DNA of 37,349 nucleotides from Hydrogenispora sp. (GCA_012837705.1 DUQQ01000097.1:1-37349); one strand, 5' to 3'. Numbered from the stretch's first letter, positions 24,293 to 32,108 are shown. The notes: generated by a model from the sequence alone, not told the origin. Numbers and translations are program-made.

Positions 24293-25648
24293 CTATTCCA
24301 GTTGTAACTCGTTTATCAAGTTATTGACAAAATCCGTTGTAAATTCCCCCTTCAGAAAGTCAGGGTGATAAAGGATCTCCAAGTGGAAGAGGAGCGTCGA
24401 CGGAATCCCTTCCACCTCAAACTCTTCCAAAGCCCTGATCATCCGGGCGATCGCTTCCTCCCGCGTTTCCCCCCAAGCGATCAACTTAGCCACCATTGAA
24501 TCGTAATAGGGGGTGATTAAACAACCCGAATAAGCGGCACTGTCCACCCGGATCCCCGGACCGCCCGGCGCATGATAAAACTCGATCAGTCCGGGCTGGG
24601 GCAAGAAATTTTTCGCCGGATCTTCCGCGTTAATCCGGCACTCAATAGCGTGCCCTTTAAGGGTAATCTCCTCTTGACGCCAAGGCAGTTTCTCGCCAGC
24701 GGCAATCAAAATTTGCTGTTTCACCAGGTCTATGCCGGTAACCATCTCAGTTACCGGGTGCTCGACCTGAATCCGGGTATTCATCTCCATAAAGTAAAAC
24801 CGGTCGTCTTTATCGACCAAAAACTCCACGGTCCCGGCGTTCTTGTAACCGACCGCCCGTGCTCCTTTGAGCGCCGCTTCACCCAGGGCCTTCCTCAGCT
24901 CCGGCGAAACCCGCGGGGAAGGACTCTCCTCCAGAATTTTCTGGTGACGCCGCTGCAACGAGCAATCCCGTTCCCCGAGATAAACACCGTTGCCATGCTC
25001 ATCAAAGAGGACCTGGATCTCGATGTGCCGCGGTTCTTCGATGTATTTCTCGAGATAGACCTCGGGGTGCCCGAAGGCGGCTTCTGCTTCCATCTGAGCG
25101 GTCTGGACCGCTTGCTTCAAGTCCTCGGCCGAATGTACCACCCGCATACCACGGCCACCACCACCGGCCGAAGCTTTGATGATCACCGGATAACCAATCT
25201 CCTCCGCAACGTCCAGCGCTTCTTCGACGGAGGACAAAGGCCCGTCCGAACCGGGAATCACCGGCACTCCCTGCTCTTTCATGATTCTCTTGGCGCGGGA
25301 TTTATCGCCCATCTTCTCCATAACCGGAGCAGGCGGTCCAATAAACTTTATGTTATGGGTCTCACAGATCTCAACAAACCGCGGGTTCTCCGCCAAAAAA
25401 CCGTACCCCGGATGAATAGCATCGACACCAGTAATCGTCGCCGTACTGATGAGATTGATGATGTTCAGATAACTTTTCGATGGTGAAGCTGGCCCTACGC
25501 ATACGGCCTCATCGGCATAGCGTACATGTAAAGCATCCTGATCGGCTTCAGAATACACTGCTACCGTTCCGATCCCCAGCTCTTTACAAGCCCGGATCAC
25601 ACGTAAGGCAATCTCTCCCCGGTTGGCGATTAAAATCTTGCCAAACAC
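24293..25648 (-). CDS. accC: Acetyl-CoA carboxylase, biotin carboxylase subunit
   Basis: A 451-residue ATP-grasp enzyme that carboxylates biotin on Acc[32 protein letters not shown], the glycine-rich [10 protein letters not shown] loop, [29 protein letters not shown] and CRINAEDP are all present and intact. The start is GTG 25648 with GGAGGGG eight bases upstream; the GTG at 25657 is too close to that site. It forms an operon with accB. The carboxyltransferase genes accA and accD are not in the window. Confidence 0.97.
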   Translation of the reverse strand: MFGKILIANRGEIALRVIRACKELGIGTVAVYSEADQDALHVRYADEAVCVGPASPSKSYLNIINLISTATITGVDAIHPGYGFLAENPRFVEICETHNIKFIGPPAPVMEKMGDKSRAKRIMKEQGVPVIPGSDGPLSSVEEALDVAEEIGYPVIIKASAGGGGRGMRVVHSAEDLKQAVQTAQMEAEAAFGHPEVYLEKYIEEPRHIEIQVLFDEHGNGVYLGERDCSLQRRHQKILEESPSPRVSPELRKALGEAALKGARAVGYKNAGTVEFLVDKDDRFYFMEMNTRIQVEHPVTEMVTGIDLVKQQILIAAGEKLPWRQEEITLKGHAIECRINAEDPAKNFLPQPGLIEFYHAPGGPGIRVDSAAYSGCLITPYYDSMVAKLIAWGETREEAIARMIRALEEFEVEGIPSTLLFHLEILYHPDFLKGEFTTDFVNNLINELQLE

Positions 25649-25711
25649 CGATACCACCCCTCCGACTATTCTTTGGGCATTTTCCGTTGTTATCCAACTC
25701 TAAAAAGCAGC

Positions 25712-26191
25712 TCAGGTTTTTTCGATGATAAACAAGGGTTGTCCAAATTCAACCGGTTCGGAGTCGTCCACCAAAATTTCAACCACCTTACCCCGGAGCG
25801 GGCTTTCAATCTCATTCATTACCTTCATTGCTTCAATAATACATAAGGTCTTTCCGGGTTCAACCATCTCGCCCACCTCAACAAAGGGCGTTTCCCCCGG
25901 ACCGGGTGCCCGGTAAAAGGTACCAACGATCTCGGCACAAACATACTCTTGATTTGGAGCCAGTTTCTGCTCCGGAGAAGAAGGCTCTGGTGCCGGGGCA
26001 TTTTCCACGGGCGCGGGCACGGGCGCCACCGCCGCCGGAGCCGTCGTCGGTGTCACCGTAACCACCGGTTGCACCATGCCGGAAACACCTTTTTTGATGA
26101 TGATCTTTGTTCCGTCACTTTCCAGATTTAATTCAGTAATATCGGTCTCAACCAGCATTTGCATTAACTCTTTAATTTCCTTAATATTCAT
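25712..26191 (-). CDS. accB: Acetyl-CoA carboxylase biotin carboxyl carrier protein
   Basis: A 159-residue carrier. The C-terminal biotinyl domain holds the modified lysine in CIIEAMKVMNEIES, and GTFYRAPGPGETPFVEVG is the usual domain opening. A Pro/Ala-rich linker (about 45-75) joins it to an N-terminal helix MNIKEIKELMQML. AAGGAGAG precedes the ATG. Spore genes immediately upstream and accC downstream give the spoIIIA-accBC order common in sporulating Firmicutes. Confidence 0.96.
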   Translation of the reverse strand: MNIKEIKELMQMLVETDITELNLESDGTKIIIKKGVSGMVQPVVTVTPTTAPAAVAPVPAPVENAPAPEPSSPEQKLAPNQEYVCAEIVGTFYRAPGPGETPFVEVGEMVEPGKTLCIIEAMKVMNEIESPLRGKVVEILVDDSEPVEFGQPLFIIEKT

Positions 26192-26246
26192 AAGTCACAC
26201 TCTCCTTAGCTTGGCAAATGAAACCGTTATTTTTATTCCGCATTAG

Positions 26247-26252
26247 ACTATA
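26247..26252 (-). promoter_or_regulatory. Possible accB -10 box
   Basis: TATAGT on the minus strand, in an A-rich stretch about 55 bp before accB. No good -35 element is visible, so this is weak support for an independent accBC promoter. Confidence 0.25.
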
Positions 26253-26304
26253 TTTTTCCTCTTTTTCTTTTCGTTTTTCCGGAACGGCGGCACCCTTTTT
26301 TCGC

Positions 26305-26324
26305 CCATACAATGCCATACAATG
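26305..26324. repeat. Perfect 10-bp tandem duplication upstream of accB
   Basis: CCATACAATG occurs twice back to back (26305-26314, 26315-26324). It lies between repeat copy C and accB in the 317-bp spoIIIAH-accB gap. It could be a small operator pair or a replication slip. Confidence 0.5.
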
Positions 26325-26350
26325 GTCTTTAATGCCACTTTTAACACCGA

Positions 26351-26511
26351 CGGTGAGCAGGTGGACGACTTAATACAAGTCAGTCCTTCTTCCGGTGCGA
26401 AGGCCCCGCTGCAAATGACCAGCTTAAGTCCGCCTCCGGGGCCTGTCGACCACCTGGCGCCAAAATCTTCACAACTTCGCTAAAGCGGACGGTGACCAGG
26501 TGGACGACTTA
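26351..26511. repeat. 130-bp structured intergenic repeat, copy C, with flanking direct repeats
   Basis: The core is 26378-26508. It shares CGCTGC, CTCCGGGGC and TGTCGAC with copy B and AGTC-GTCCTTC with copy A. Arms GTCGACCACCTGG (26445-26457) and CCAGGTGGACGAC (26496-26508) pair with one mismatch around an inner CGCT/AGCG hairpin. A second pairing, AGGCCCCG (26401-26408) with CGGGGCCT (26437-26444), is perfect. Unlike the other copies it is flanked by a 22-bp direct repeat with one mismatch (26351-26372, 26490-26511); the second unit contains the spoIIIAH stop codon. Confidence 0.7.
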
Positions 26512-27015
26512 CTCCATGATGCGTACTTGCTCCACCCGGTATCCGGTGATCCTGGTCACCAGTTCCCCAATCTCAGCAACCGAATTGGCGTTCAAAGCTT
26601 TACCTTTGACGATCACGGCCACCGTCTCCGGATAAACGGCCACCGCATTATGATTATACCCCTTGGCCGTTAACAGGTTTTCCAACTCATGCTCAATGGT
26701 TTGACGTTTCATTAAAGTCAGCAGTTCATCTTGAACCTTTGCCTTTTGGTCTCCTTCCGCCGTATGTAACATCGCTTCCAGGGTTTCTTGGAGGCGGCTC
26801 CGCTCCCGGTCCCGGTTCCAACGAAACTCGACCAGAACCGCCTCATCACTGGGCTGCTTTTGGGCGACCACCGCCACCGCCAAAGGGGGTTCCGGTAACA
26901 CCTCGTCAGAGGAATCGAAAGCAACCCGGCTGTAAAATCCGACCCCAAGAAGGAGGAAAAAGCTAACACCCACTAAAACCCAGGCCAAAATGGGATCTAA
27001 TTTTCCGCGCTCCAA
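26509..27015 (-). CDS. spoIIIAH: Stage III sporulation protein AH
   Basis: A 168-residue mother-cell protein. An N-terminal membrane helix (about 10-27) is followed by a YscJ/FliF-like ring-building domain. In Bacillus SpoIIIAH binds forespore SpoIIQ across the intermembrane space. DELLTLMKRQTIEHELENLL and VAVYPETVAVIVKGKALN-type segments (VYPETVAVIVKG) match. The TTG start has AGGGAGGG. It is the last gene of the operon; its stop lies inside the 3' direct repeat of element C. Confidence 0.92.
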   Translation of the reverse strand: MERGKLDPILAWVLVGVSFFLLLGVGFYSRVAFDSSDEVLPEPPLAVAVVAQKQPSDEAVLVEFRWNRDRERSRLQETLEAMLHTAEGDQKAKVQDELLTLMKRQTIEHELENLLTAKGYNHNAVAVYPETVAVIVKGKALNANSVAEIGELVTRITGYRVEQVRIME

Positions 27016-27075
27016 TCTTTACCCTCCCTTTAAGTTTCTCCACTTCTCGGTTTTTACCTATAAACTTTTTAAATA

Positions 27076-27693
27076 TTAACCCCATGGTAATACAATCACC
27101 CGGTGGAGGGCAATCCCCAGTAAAACCGCGGTTGCTTCGCCCAACTGCTGGCGGATGGCGGGATCGGCCGCCCCTTCGGCCACCACCAACACGCCACTGA
27201 TCACCGGTGCCTTTTGCCCACTAGAAACGGGGACCTCTGTTCCACCGCTTTTCCGCTGAAAAACCGGTTCCCGCCGGAGCATGAGATCGTTGGAGTTTTT
27301 CCCCTGTTCGGCAGGGGGCACCCGCTCTTGCCGTTCCTCCCGGTAAAGCCACTGCGTCTCCTCGGTTGTCGCTAAGTGTAGATCGACCGCAACCCGTCCC
27401 ACCCCTTTGATCTGGGCTAAGATCGCGGCCACTTCCCGTTCGAGGCGGCTTTCGGACCAACGCTCATCTGCTTTTTCCATCAACGCCAGCCCTTTCGCGG
27501 ATAATTCCGGGGCGTTCCCCGCCGACTTGGGCGGGCCGCTTCCTCCCCAGAACATAAACCCGATCCCCATTCCGGCCAACAAAAACAGGGTCAAAATCAT
27601 TTTTCGCTCCTTCGCCGGAAGCTTTTGCAAACCAAGGTAAGCGAAGAGTTTATCCAGGATAAACCGCCCATTATTCCCCTTCTTGTTCGGCAA
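27076..27693 (-). CDS. spoIIIAG: Stage III sporulation protein AG
   Basis: A 205-residue channel component. One membrane helix (about 32-50) precedes a ring-forming domain in which GVGRVAVDLHLATTEE and GVLVVAEGAADPAIRQQL are typical of SpoIIIAG. The TTG start lies inside the end of spoIIIAF (23-bp overlap), with GGAGGT and AAAGGA upstream. It forms a large ring in the mother-cell channel complex in Bacillus. Confidence 0.92.
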   Translation of the reverse strand: MPNKKGNNGRFILDKLFAYLGLQKLPAKERKMILTLFLLAGMGIGFMFWGGSGPPKSAGNAPELSAKGLALMEKADERWSESRLEREVAAILAQIKGVGRVAVDLHLATTEETQWLYREERQERVPPAEQGKNSNDLMLRREPVFQRKSGGTEVPVSSGQKAPVISGVLVVAEGAADPAIRQQLGEATAVLLGIALHRVIVLPWG

Positions 27694-28231
27694 ATTCCTT
27701 TTTCACCTCCACCTGATCCGGCTCCATCGCCAAGACTTCCGCCACTGTCCTTTTTAAAAATTCCCCTGAAACCCCCGGGTCCGTCGGCAAAACCACCCGC
27801 GCCCTTTGGATATGCCCTTCTGCGGCACTGAGCTCGACTTTAACTCCGGTCCCCGTGATCTTCTGTAAAAATTGTTCCACTTTCGTCTGGACGACTGATA
27901 CCGTAAGTGCCGTCGCCTGTTCTTCGCCCTGTTGCCGCAGGTTAAGTCCCTCCGCCACCAAGGACTCCGGGTCAGCCCGCCCCCAGCCATCAGTCCCAAC
28001 CGGTAGTTCCACCGAAAAAACCTGGCCCACTTGAACCACCAAATTAATCAGGGAAAACAGTACAATCAAGCCGATTACCATCCGCGCATACTTCCGCATT
28101 CCATCATCGGGCAGCAGAAGTTCGCAGAAACCGGCCAATAAAATCAGCGCCAACAAACTTTTGAGCGCGCCTTTGATTTTGGAGGCACCCCCCTTCGCGT
28201 GACTTGTCGCACAACACTTGAGACTCGTCAC
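27671..28231 (-). CDS. spoIIIAF: Stage III sporulation protein AF, start uncertain
   Basis: Up to 186 residues. ELLLPDDGMRKYARMVIGLIVL (ELLLPDDGMRKYAR) is the SpoIIIAF signature, between two N-terminal helices, and a soluble domain follows. The GTG at 28231 lies right against its purine stretch, and the first about 18 residues do not resemble the family. The strongest ribosome-like site, AAGGGGGG, sits before an ATC (codon 19), where family alignment would place the start. An ATC start is rare, so I keep the longest frame and flag it. Three GYGACRAGT repeats overlap this leader. Confidence 0.82.
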   Translation of the reverse strand: MTSLKCCATSHAKGGASKIKGALKSLLALILLAGFCELLLPDDGMRKYARMVIGLIVLFSLINLVVQVGQVFSVELPVGTDGWGRADPESLVAEGLNLRQQGEEQATALTVSVVQTKVEQFLQKITGTGVKVELSAAEGHIQRARVVLPTDPGVSGEFLKRTVAEVLAMEPDQVEVKKEFAEQEGE

Positions 28232-28278
28232 TCCCTCGGTACTCGTCGCTAGGCTTTGAGCCGCAATCCACAGCCGCC

Positions 28279-29454
28279 TCAGCGCATTACCGCGGTCAAG
28301 TTTCCTAAACCAATCAAGATGGTGAGGCAGAAGAAGAACATCAGACCAACGACGGCCACTGTGGCAAAGATCACCATCACCGTCTTGCCGATCTCCTGCA
28401 ACGATTCGGCCAGGCGGTCCTGGCCCAAAGGCTGCACAAAGGCCGCAGCCAGCCTATAAATAAAGGCCACCACCAGAATTTTTAAGGCCGGATAGGCACA
28501 GAGGAGAATCACGCCTAAAGCAGCAAAGGCGCCAAGGGCATTCTTGATCAATAACGAGCAACCAGCAGCCAGTTCCAGACTGTCGGAGACCACCCCGCCC
28601 ACGATCGGTACCAGGTTTCCGGTCAAAAACTTAGCAGCCTGGAGACCAAGGCCGTCGGCAACCGCCACGGTTACCCCCTGGAGTGTGATTACGCCTAAAA
28701 AGATGGTCACGAGGAAAGTAAGGATAATGACTGCGCCCTGCCGCGAAACCTCCGCCAGTTTCGTCACGGAAAAGCCTTCAGCCAAGCGGGAGACTAAGCC
28801 GACGGTGCCCGCTAATAAAACTAGGGGAAGCACCAGATTGCGAACGAGGCTCAGCACGATCCCGACTCCACCCCAGACCACCGGATGGCAGACCGTGGTC
28901 AGTGTAATCCCACCCGCCGCCGCCAGTAAAGTAAAGATCGAGGGCAGGATCGCCAGAACAAACCCGTTTACCCGTTCCAACGCCGCATACGCCAACTGCA
29001 TCGTCGCGGTGAAACTCTGGACCGCCAGGCCCATTAGCACCAGGTAAATAATGTTCGCAACCAGATTACCGATGCTCTCCCCCGCCCAGGCCTGTTGGAA
29101 ATGGACCAGGACGCCACCGATCACGGCCAAAAGGAGTAATCGTCCTAAAAGATGCAGATTGACCACGATCTCCCGGCCGAGAAAGGTGGTCACCTTTTTC
29201 AAAAGTTGACCCAGATCAAGTTTCATCCCACCCCGGACCCAACCCCGCAGATCCCAAGTGGGTAAAAGCGCCTGCGTTTCCCCGTCCAACCGGGCCAGAA
29301 AGGACGAGAGTGCTTCCAGATCGAGCGCTGCGATCTCCTGGTCAAGAATCGGGCCAACCGGATTTATCTCTTGACCATGGACAGGAACTGCCACCACAAG
29401 CAAGGCGGCAACACACCCCACCAACCACCGGCCCCAACCGTACTTCCACCTCAT
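28279..29454 (-). CDS. spoIIIAE: Stage III sporulation protein AE
   Basis: A 391-residue polytopic protein with a signal peptide (about 10-27, ending near VHGQE) and roughly six to eight membrane helices, typical of SpoIIIAE, the largest integral membrane part of the channel. Segments such as LPSIFTLLAAAGG and GGVVSDSLELAAGCSLLIKNALG-type sequence (VGGVVSDSLELA) match. ATG 29454 has AAGGGG eight bases upstream and is preferred to ATG 29460, which lies too close to it. Confidence 0.94.
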   Translation of the reverse strand: MRWKYGWGRWLVGCVAALLVVAVPVHGQEINPVGPILDQEIAALDLEALSSFLARLDGETQALLPTWDLRGWVRGGMKLDLGQLLKKVTTFLGREIVVNLHLLGRLLLLAVIGGVLVHFQQAWAGESIGNLVANIIYLVLMGLAVQSFTATMQLAYAALERVNGFVLAILPSIFTLLAAAGGITLTTVCHPVVWGGVGIVLSLVRNLVLPLVLLAGTVGLVSRLAEGFSVTKLAEVSRQGAVIILTFLVTIFLGVITLQGVTVAVADGLGLQAAKFLTGNLVPIVGGVVSDSLELAAGCSLLIKNALGAFAALGVILLCAYPALKILVVAFIYRLAAAFVQPLGQDRLAESLQEIGKTVMVIFATVAVVGLMFFFCLTILIGLGNLTAVMR

Positions 29455-29480
29455 CCCCATCTCCCCTTCACCGCCACCCG

Positions 29481-29864
29481 TTAAAACAGCCGGAGGACCA
29501 TCTCGAAGATGGCAACCATGACCGGAACCGCCATAAAAAGAATGATGATCTTTCCCGCCAGTTCCAGACGGAGACCCAGTGCACTTTCGCCCGCATCTTT
29601 ACAGATTTGCGCCCCAAACCCGGCCACATAAGCAACACCCATCACCTTAAAGATGGTTGCCAGATAATCCGGTTGAACCTGAGCTTTTTGCGCCAAGTAA
29701 GTAAAGACCTGGACCAGCTCGGTCAACCGGCCGATTAACCGCAAAAGAATCACCACACCCACCAAGGCCGAGAGCAAAACCGCATATTCCTCGTATTCCC
29801 GGCGGAGAATGGTGATAAAAATCAATGTAATCAGGGTGATTCCGAAAAAGAGGAAAATATCCAT
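29481..29864 (-). CDS. spoIIIAD: Stage III sporulation protein AD
   Basis: A 127-residue protein with three to four membrane helices. LRREYEEYAVLLSALVGVVIL, given in parts as RREYEEYAVLLS and ALVGVVIL, and GFGAQICKDAGESALGLRLE-type sequence (AQICKDAGESALG) are diagnostic. ATG 29864 follows AGGGG at seven bases; the GTG one codon earlier is the alternative. Repeat copy B separates it from spoIIIAC, an unusually large gap inside this operon. Confidence 0.94.
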   Translation of the reverse strand: MDIFLFFGITLITLIFITILRREYEEYAVLLSALVGVVILLRLIGRLTELVQVFTYLAQKAQVQPDYLATIFKVMGVAYVAGFGAQICKDAGESALGLRLELAGKIIILFMAVPVMVAIFEMVLRLF

Positions 29865-29890
29865 CACGCCACCCCTGTTTCAGAAAATAC

Positions 29891-30020
29891 AGTCTGTCAT
29901 TCGTCCGGCACCAAAGGTGCCGCTGCCAATGCCACCTTATGTCCGTCTCCGGGGCATGTCGACTCACCCGACTGTTATTTAGTGCCCCTTCGTGGCACGG
30001 GCGGAAGTCGGCGTCACGAC
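29891..30020. repeat. 130-bp structured intergenic repeat, copy B
   Basis: It fills nearly all of the gap between spoIIIAC and spoIIIAD and ends 4 bp before the spoIIIAC stop codon. Arms GTCGACTCACCCGACT (29958-29973) and AGTCGGCGTCACGAC (30006-30020) pair at both ends (GTCG/CGAC and CGACT/AGTCG) around an internal loop. The inner hairpin is GTGCC/GGCAC. A 5' hairpin CGGCACC-AAA-GGTGCCG is perfect. The core is about 75-80 percent alike to copy C by eye. Confidence 0.75.
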
Positions 30021-30023
30021 ATT

Positions 30024-30224
30024 TTAAAAACCAAAGACCGCCCGGACTTCCTGGAAAAAACGCTGGATCATCTGAATCGCCACAATAAAGACCAGAACCA
30101 CCCCCACCAAGGTAAGGATATAGGCATATTCATCCTTGCCCGCCTGTTTAAAAAGGATATTAAGCAAAAGGATTACGATCCCCACCCCGGCGATTTTGAA
30201 GATCAGGTCCACCTCAGGTATCAT
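30024..30224 (-). CDS. spoIIIAC: Stage III sporulation protein AC
   Basis: A 66-residue protein with two membrane helices (about 9-25 and 36-55). FKIAGVGIVILLLNILFKQAGKDEYA (GVGIVILLLN, FKQAGKDEYA) is the family signature. GAGGAGGAGG precedes the ATG. It is one of the small membrane subunits of the channel complex. Confidence 0.95.
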   Translation of the reverse strand: MIPEVDLIFKIAGVGIVILLLNILFKQAGKDEYAYILTLVGVVLVFIVAIQMIQRFFQEVRAVFGF

Positions 30225-30246
30225 CTTTTCCTCCTCCTCTTTCAGG

Positions 30247-30762
30247 TCAATAAAAGAGCAAAACCACTAAAGTTCCCGCCGCGATCCCTAAATACCGGTA
30301 AAGACGCTCATTTTTTTCGCACTCTTCTTCTGCTTCCGTCGCTTGGTGTCTTAACCGTGCTATAGTTTGGCGGATCGCTGATACCTGATGTTCCCGGTCG
30401 GTGGTGCCAAGGGTCCAACCGAAATCGGTCAGCAAAGCCCAGTCTTCTGCCTTCAAAGCCAGCCCTTCCCGGTTTTGGGTTAAAATTTTCTGCCAGGCCT
30501 CATCGGCCGTTAACCCGGCTGTACCATTCAACTCCGCGGCAAAACTCGAAAGGAGCACATGCACCTCCTTCGGCAGCCGGGCGCTAATCCGCATAAATGC
30601 CTCCCCCAACGGCACGCTCCCATACCCAACCTCCGTCTCCAACCACTGAAAACACTGGACCAAAGCGTTCAACAGATGCAACCTTTTTTTCAAGAGTGTA
30701 CTATAGACCCATCCGGCCATTGTGCTGGCGGCAATGACCAAGAAGGCGCCGATCATCTTCAT
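30247..30762 (-). CDS. spoIIIAB: Stage III sporulation protein AB
   Basis: A 171-residue protein with N-terminal (about 3-20) and C-terminal membrane helices and a helical cytoplasmic part; YSTLLKKRLHLLNALVQCFQ (YSTLLKKRLHLL) and TEVGYGSVPLGEAF are typical. It shows a GspF-like relationship in the literature. ATG 30762 has GGAGGT six bases upstream and overlaps the spoIIIAA stop by 4 bp; the frame opens at 30822. Confidence 0.94.
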   Translation of the reverse strand: MKMIGAFLVIAASTMAGWVYSTLLKKRLHLLNALVQCFQWLETEVGYGSVPLGEAFMRISARLPKEVHVLLSSFAAELNGTAGLTADEAWQKILTQNREGLALKAEDWALLTDFGWTLGTTDREHQVSAIRQTIARLRHQATEAEEECEKNERLYRYLGIAAGTLVVLLFY

Positions 30763-31745
30763 CCTTTGACCTCCAAACGTTGAACTTGCGACAGTAACGC
30801 CTCTTTCGTCCGGCCGTTCCAAACCCCCTCCAGGGTCCCCGGGCCCAACCGTCGGCTCAAGACCACCACCCGCTCAACCAGTCCTTGGGCGCACAGACGC
30901 TGCAAAGAAGGGCGCAGCGCCAAATCCTTTGTATCCCACGCGTGCGCCGTGGTAATAAAGCCCACTCCCGTGTTGAGAATCTCTTCGATCAGATCCAGGT
31001 CACCGGGACGGCCGATCTCATCAGTGGCAATCAATTGCGGCCCCATCGACCGTAACAACAAAAAAACCCCTTCCCGCTTGGGACACCCCGTCAACACATC
31101 CGTCCGCATCCCAACATCAAGTTGGGGCACACCCCGATAGCTCCCGGCCACCTCGCCCCGTTCATCAACGAGCCCTACTTTGACCGGAGCGGAGCCCGCC
31201 TCGCCGTTGCTAAAGCTGCGGATCAAATCCCGTAACAGGGTGGTCTTACCCGCCTGGGGAGGGGAGATAATAATCGTGCGCAGCGGCCGGCCGTCTCTGG
31301 TTAGAAAAGGCAGCAGCTGAAGGCTAATCCCCTTGAGCTGTCGCGCAATGCGAATATTGATACTGGTCACCCGCTTCAAACGCAGCAGTGAACCCCGTCC
31401 GACCAGACATTCCCCGGCCAACCCCACCCGGTGCCCACCGGCCAAAGTAATGAAGCCTTCTTTCAACTCTTCTTCCAGCGTATATAGGGAATTACCCCCC
31501 ATCAACTGGACCGTCCGGAGGACATCGGGCGCTTCGACTTTCAGCGCCTGATCCGGTCGCGTCGTCGGTACACCGTCCGCCCGCACAAAAAGCGACTGCC
31601 CCCCCTCGACCTGCAAAGGCTGCTCAGCCCGGAGACGAATCTCCTCCAGCTTTACCCATTTTTCGGGAGCCACCCGCCGGAACTTTTCCAGCGCCCACCG
31701 GATTCTGGGTACCAGAAAGGGCAACACCTGTTCTGCATAACCCAC
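30759..31745 (-). CDS. spoIIIAA: Stage III sporulation protein AA (ATPase)
   Basis: A 328-residue secretion-type ATPase, the first gene of the operon. Walker A SPPQAGKTTLL, the VGLVDERGEVAGSYRG segment and ATDEIGRPGD (Walker B region) identify it. It is thought to power channel assembly or transport. I start at GTG 31745, with AAAGGCGGTG five bases upstream; the frame also allows TTG 31769, inside the terminator's T run. A sigma-E-like promoter lies about 50-75 bp upstream. Confidence 0.94.
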   Translation of the reverse strand: MGYAEQVLPFLVPRIRWALEKFRRVAPEKWVKLEEIRLRAEQPLQVEGGQSLFVRADGVPTTRPDQALKVEAPDVLRTVQLMGGNSLYTLEEELKEGFITLAGGHRVGLAGECLVGRGSLLRLKRVTSINIRIARQLKGISLQLLPFLTRDGRPLRTIIISPPQAGKTTLLRDLIRSFSNGEAGSAPVKVGLVDERGEVAGSYRGVPQLDVGMRTDVLTGCPKREGVFLLLRSMGPQLIATDEIGRPGDLDLIEEILNTGVGFITTAHAWDTKDLALRPSLQRLCAQGLVERVVVLSRRLGPGTLEGVWNGRTKEALLSQVQRLEVKG

Positions 31746-31767
31746 GCAAACACCGCCTTTTTGGGCC

Positions 31768-31809
31768 AAAAAAAGCCCGTCCCCTACTGTACATAAATAT
31801 GGGGACGGG
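31768..31809 (-). terminator. Terminator of the efp / CD1247-like transcript
   Basis: A 9-bp perfect stem CCCGTCCCC (31776-31784) with GGGGACGGG (31801-31809), a 16-base loop, and seven T residues on the minus strand after a C. It should separate vegetative efp-region transcription from spoIIIA. Confidence 0.85.
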
Positions 31810-31822
31810 TTTAAAAATATGC
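31794..31822 (-). promoter_or_regulatory. Sigma-E-type promoter of the spoIIIA operon, inside the terminator
   Basis: On the minus strand GCATATT (31816-31822) is a full match to the sigma-E -35 pattern (KMATATT). CATATTTA (31794-31801) resembles the -10 CATACAHT, with 14 bp between, the spacing known for this factor. Transcription would start near 31786, in the terminator loop, so the message lacks the first stem arm. In Bacillus the operon is sigma-E dependent. Confidence 0.65.
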
Positions 31823-31838
31823 TATTTATTCAGCTAAA

Positions 31839-32108
31839 CTAAGAGCTACCTTCCGTCATCTGCGCACTCTCTTCACCCTGATCATCATCCAAAGGGTAAT
31901 ACTGTTCTTCCAGATAGCCCAGATCTTCGTCGATCGCCTCGACATACTCATTTAATTCTGCTTGGTCGCCACGGATATCCTCCAGATCCATGGCGATCAG
32001 ATCACAGATATTCAAGAGTTGGGTCCAGAGGACCTGCTCTTTTTCGCCCTGAAATTCCTGACCTTGAATTAACCCACGCAAATAAGCAACTTGTTCTTTC
32101 AGTTCCAT
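31839..32108 (-). CDS. CD1247 N-terminal domain-like small acidic protein
   Basis: An 89-residue acidic, mostly helical protein. MELKEQVAYLRGLIQGQ at the start and the C-terminal LEEQYYPLDDD-type tail match small Clostridia proteins encoded between efp and spoIIIAA (CD1247-like). Function is unknown. It may be a cytoplasmic coiled coil, as heptad-like leucines run through about 1-70. It is about 90 bp downstream of efp; a weak TATACT (32139-32144) could also initiate it. Confidence 0.72.
   Translation of the reverse strand: MELKEQVAYLRGLIQGQEFQGEKEQVLWTQLLNICDLIAMDLEDIRGDQAELNEYVEAIDEDLGYLEEQYYPLDDDQGEESAQMTEGSS

Noticed and set aside
24572-25486. 304-codon plus-strand open frame
   Set aside because: It is fully antisense to accC, whose motifs are intact; the frame reflects codon bias on the opposite strand.
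28544-29047. 167-codon plus-strand open frame
   Set aside because: Antisense to spoIIIAE; low-complexity Thr/Pro-rich translation without a ribosome site.
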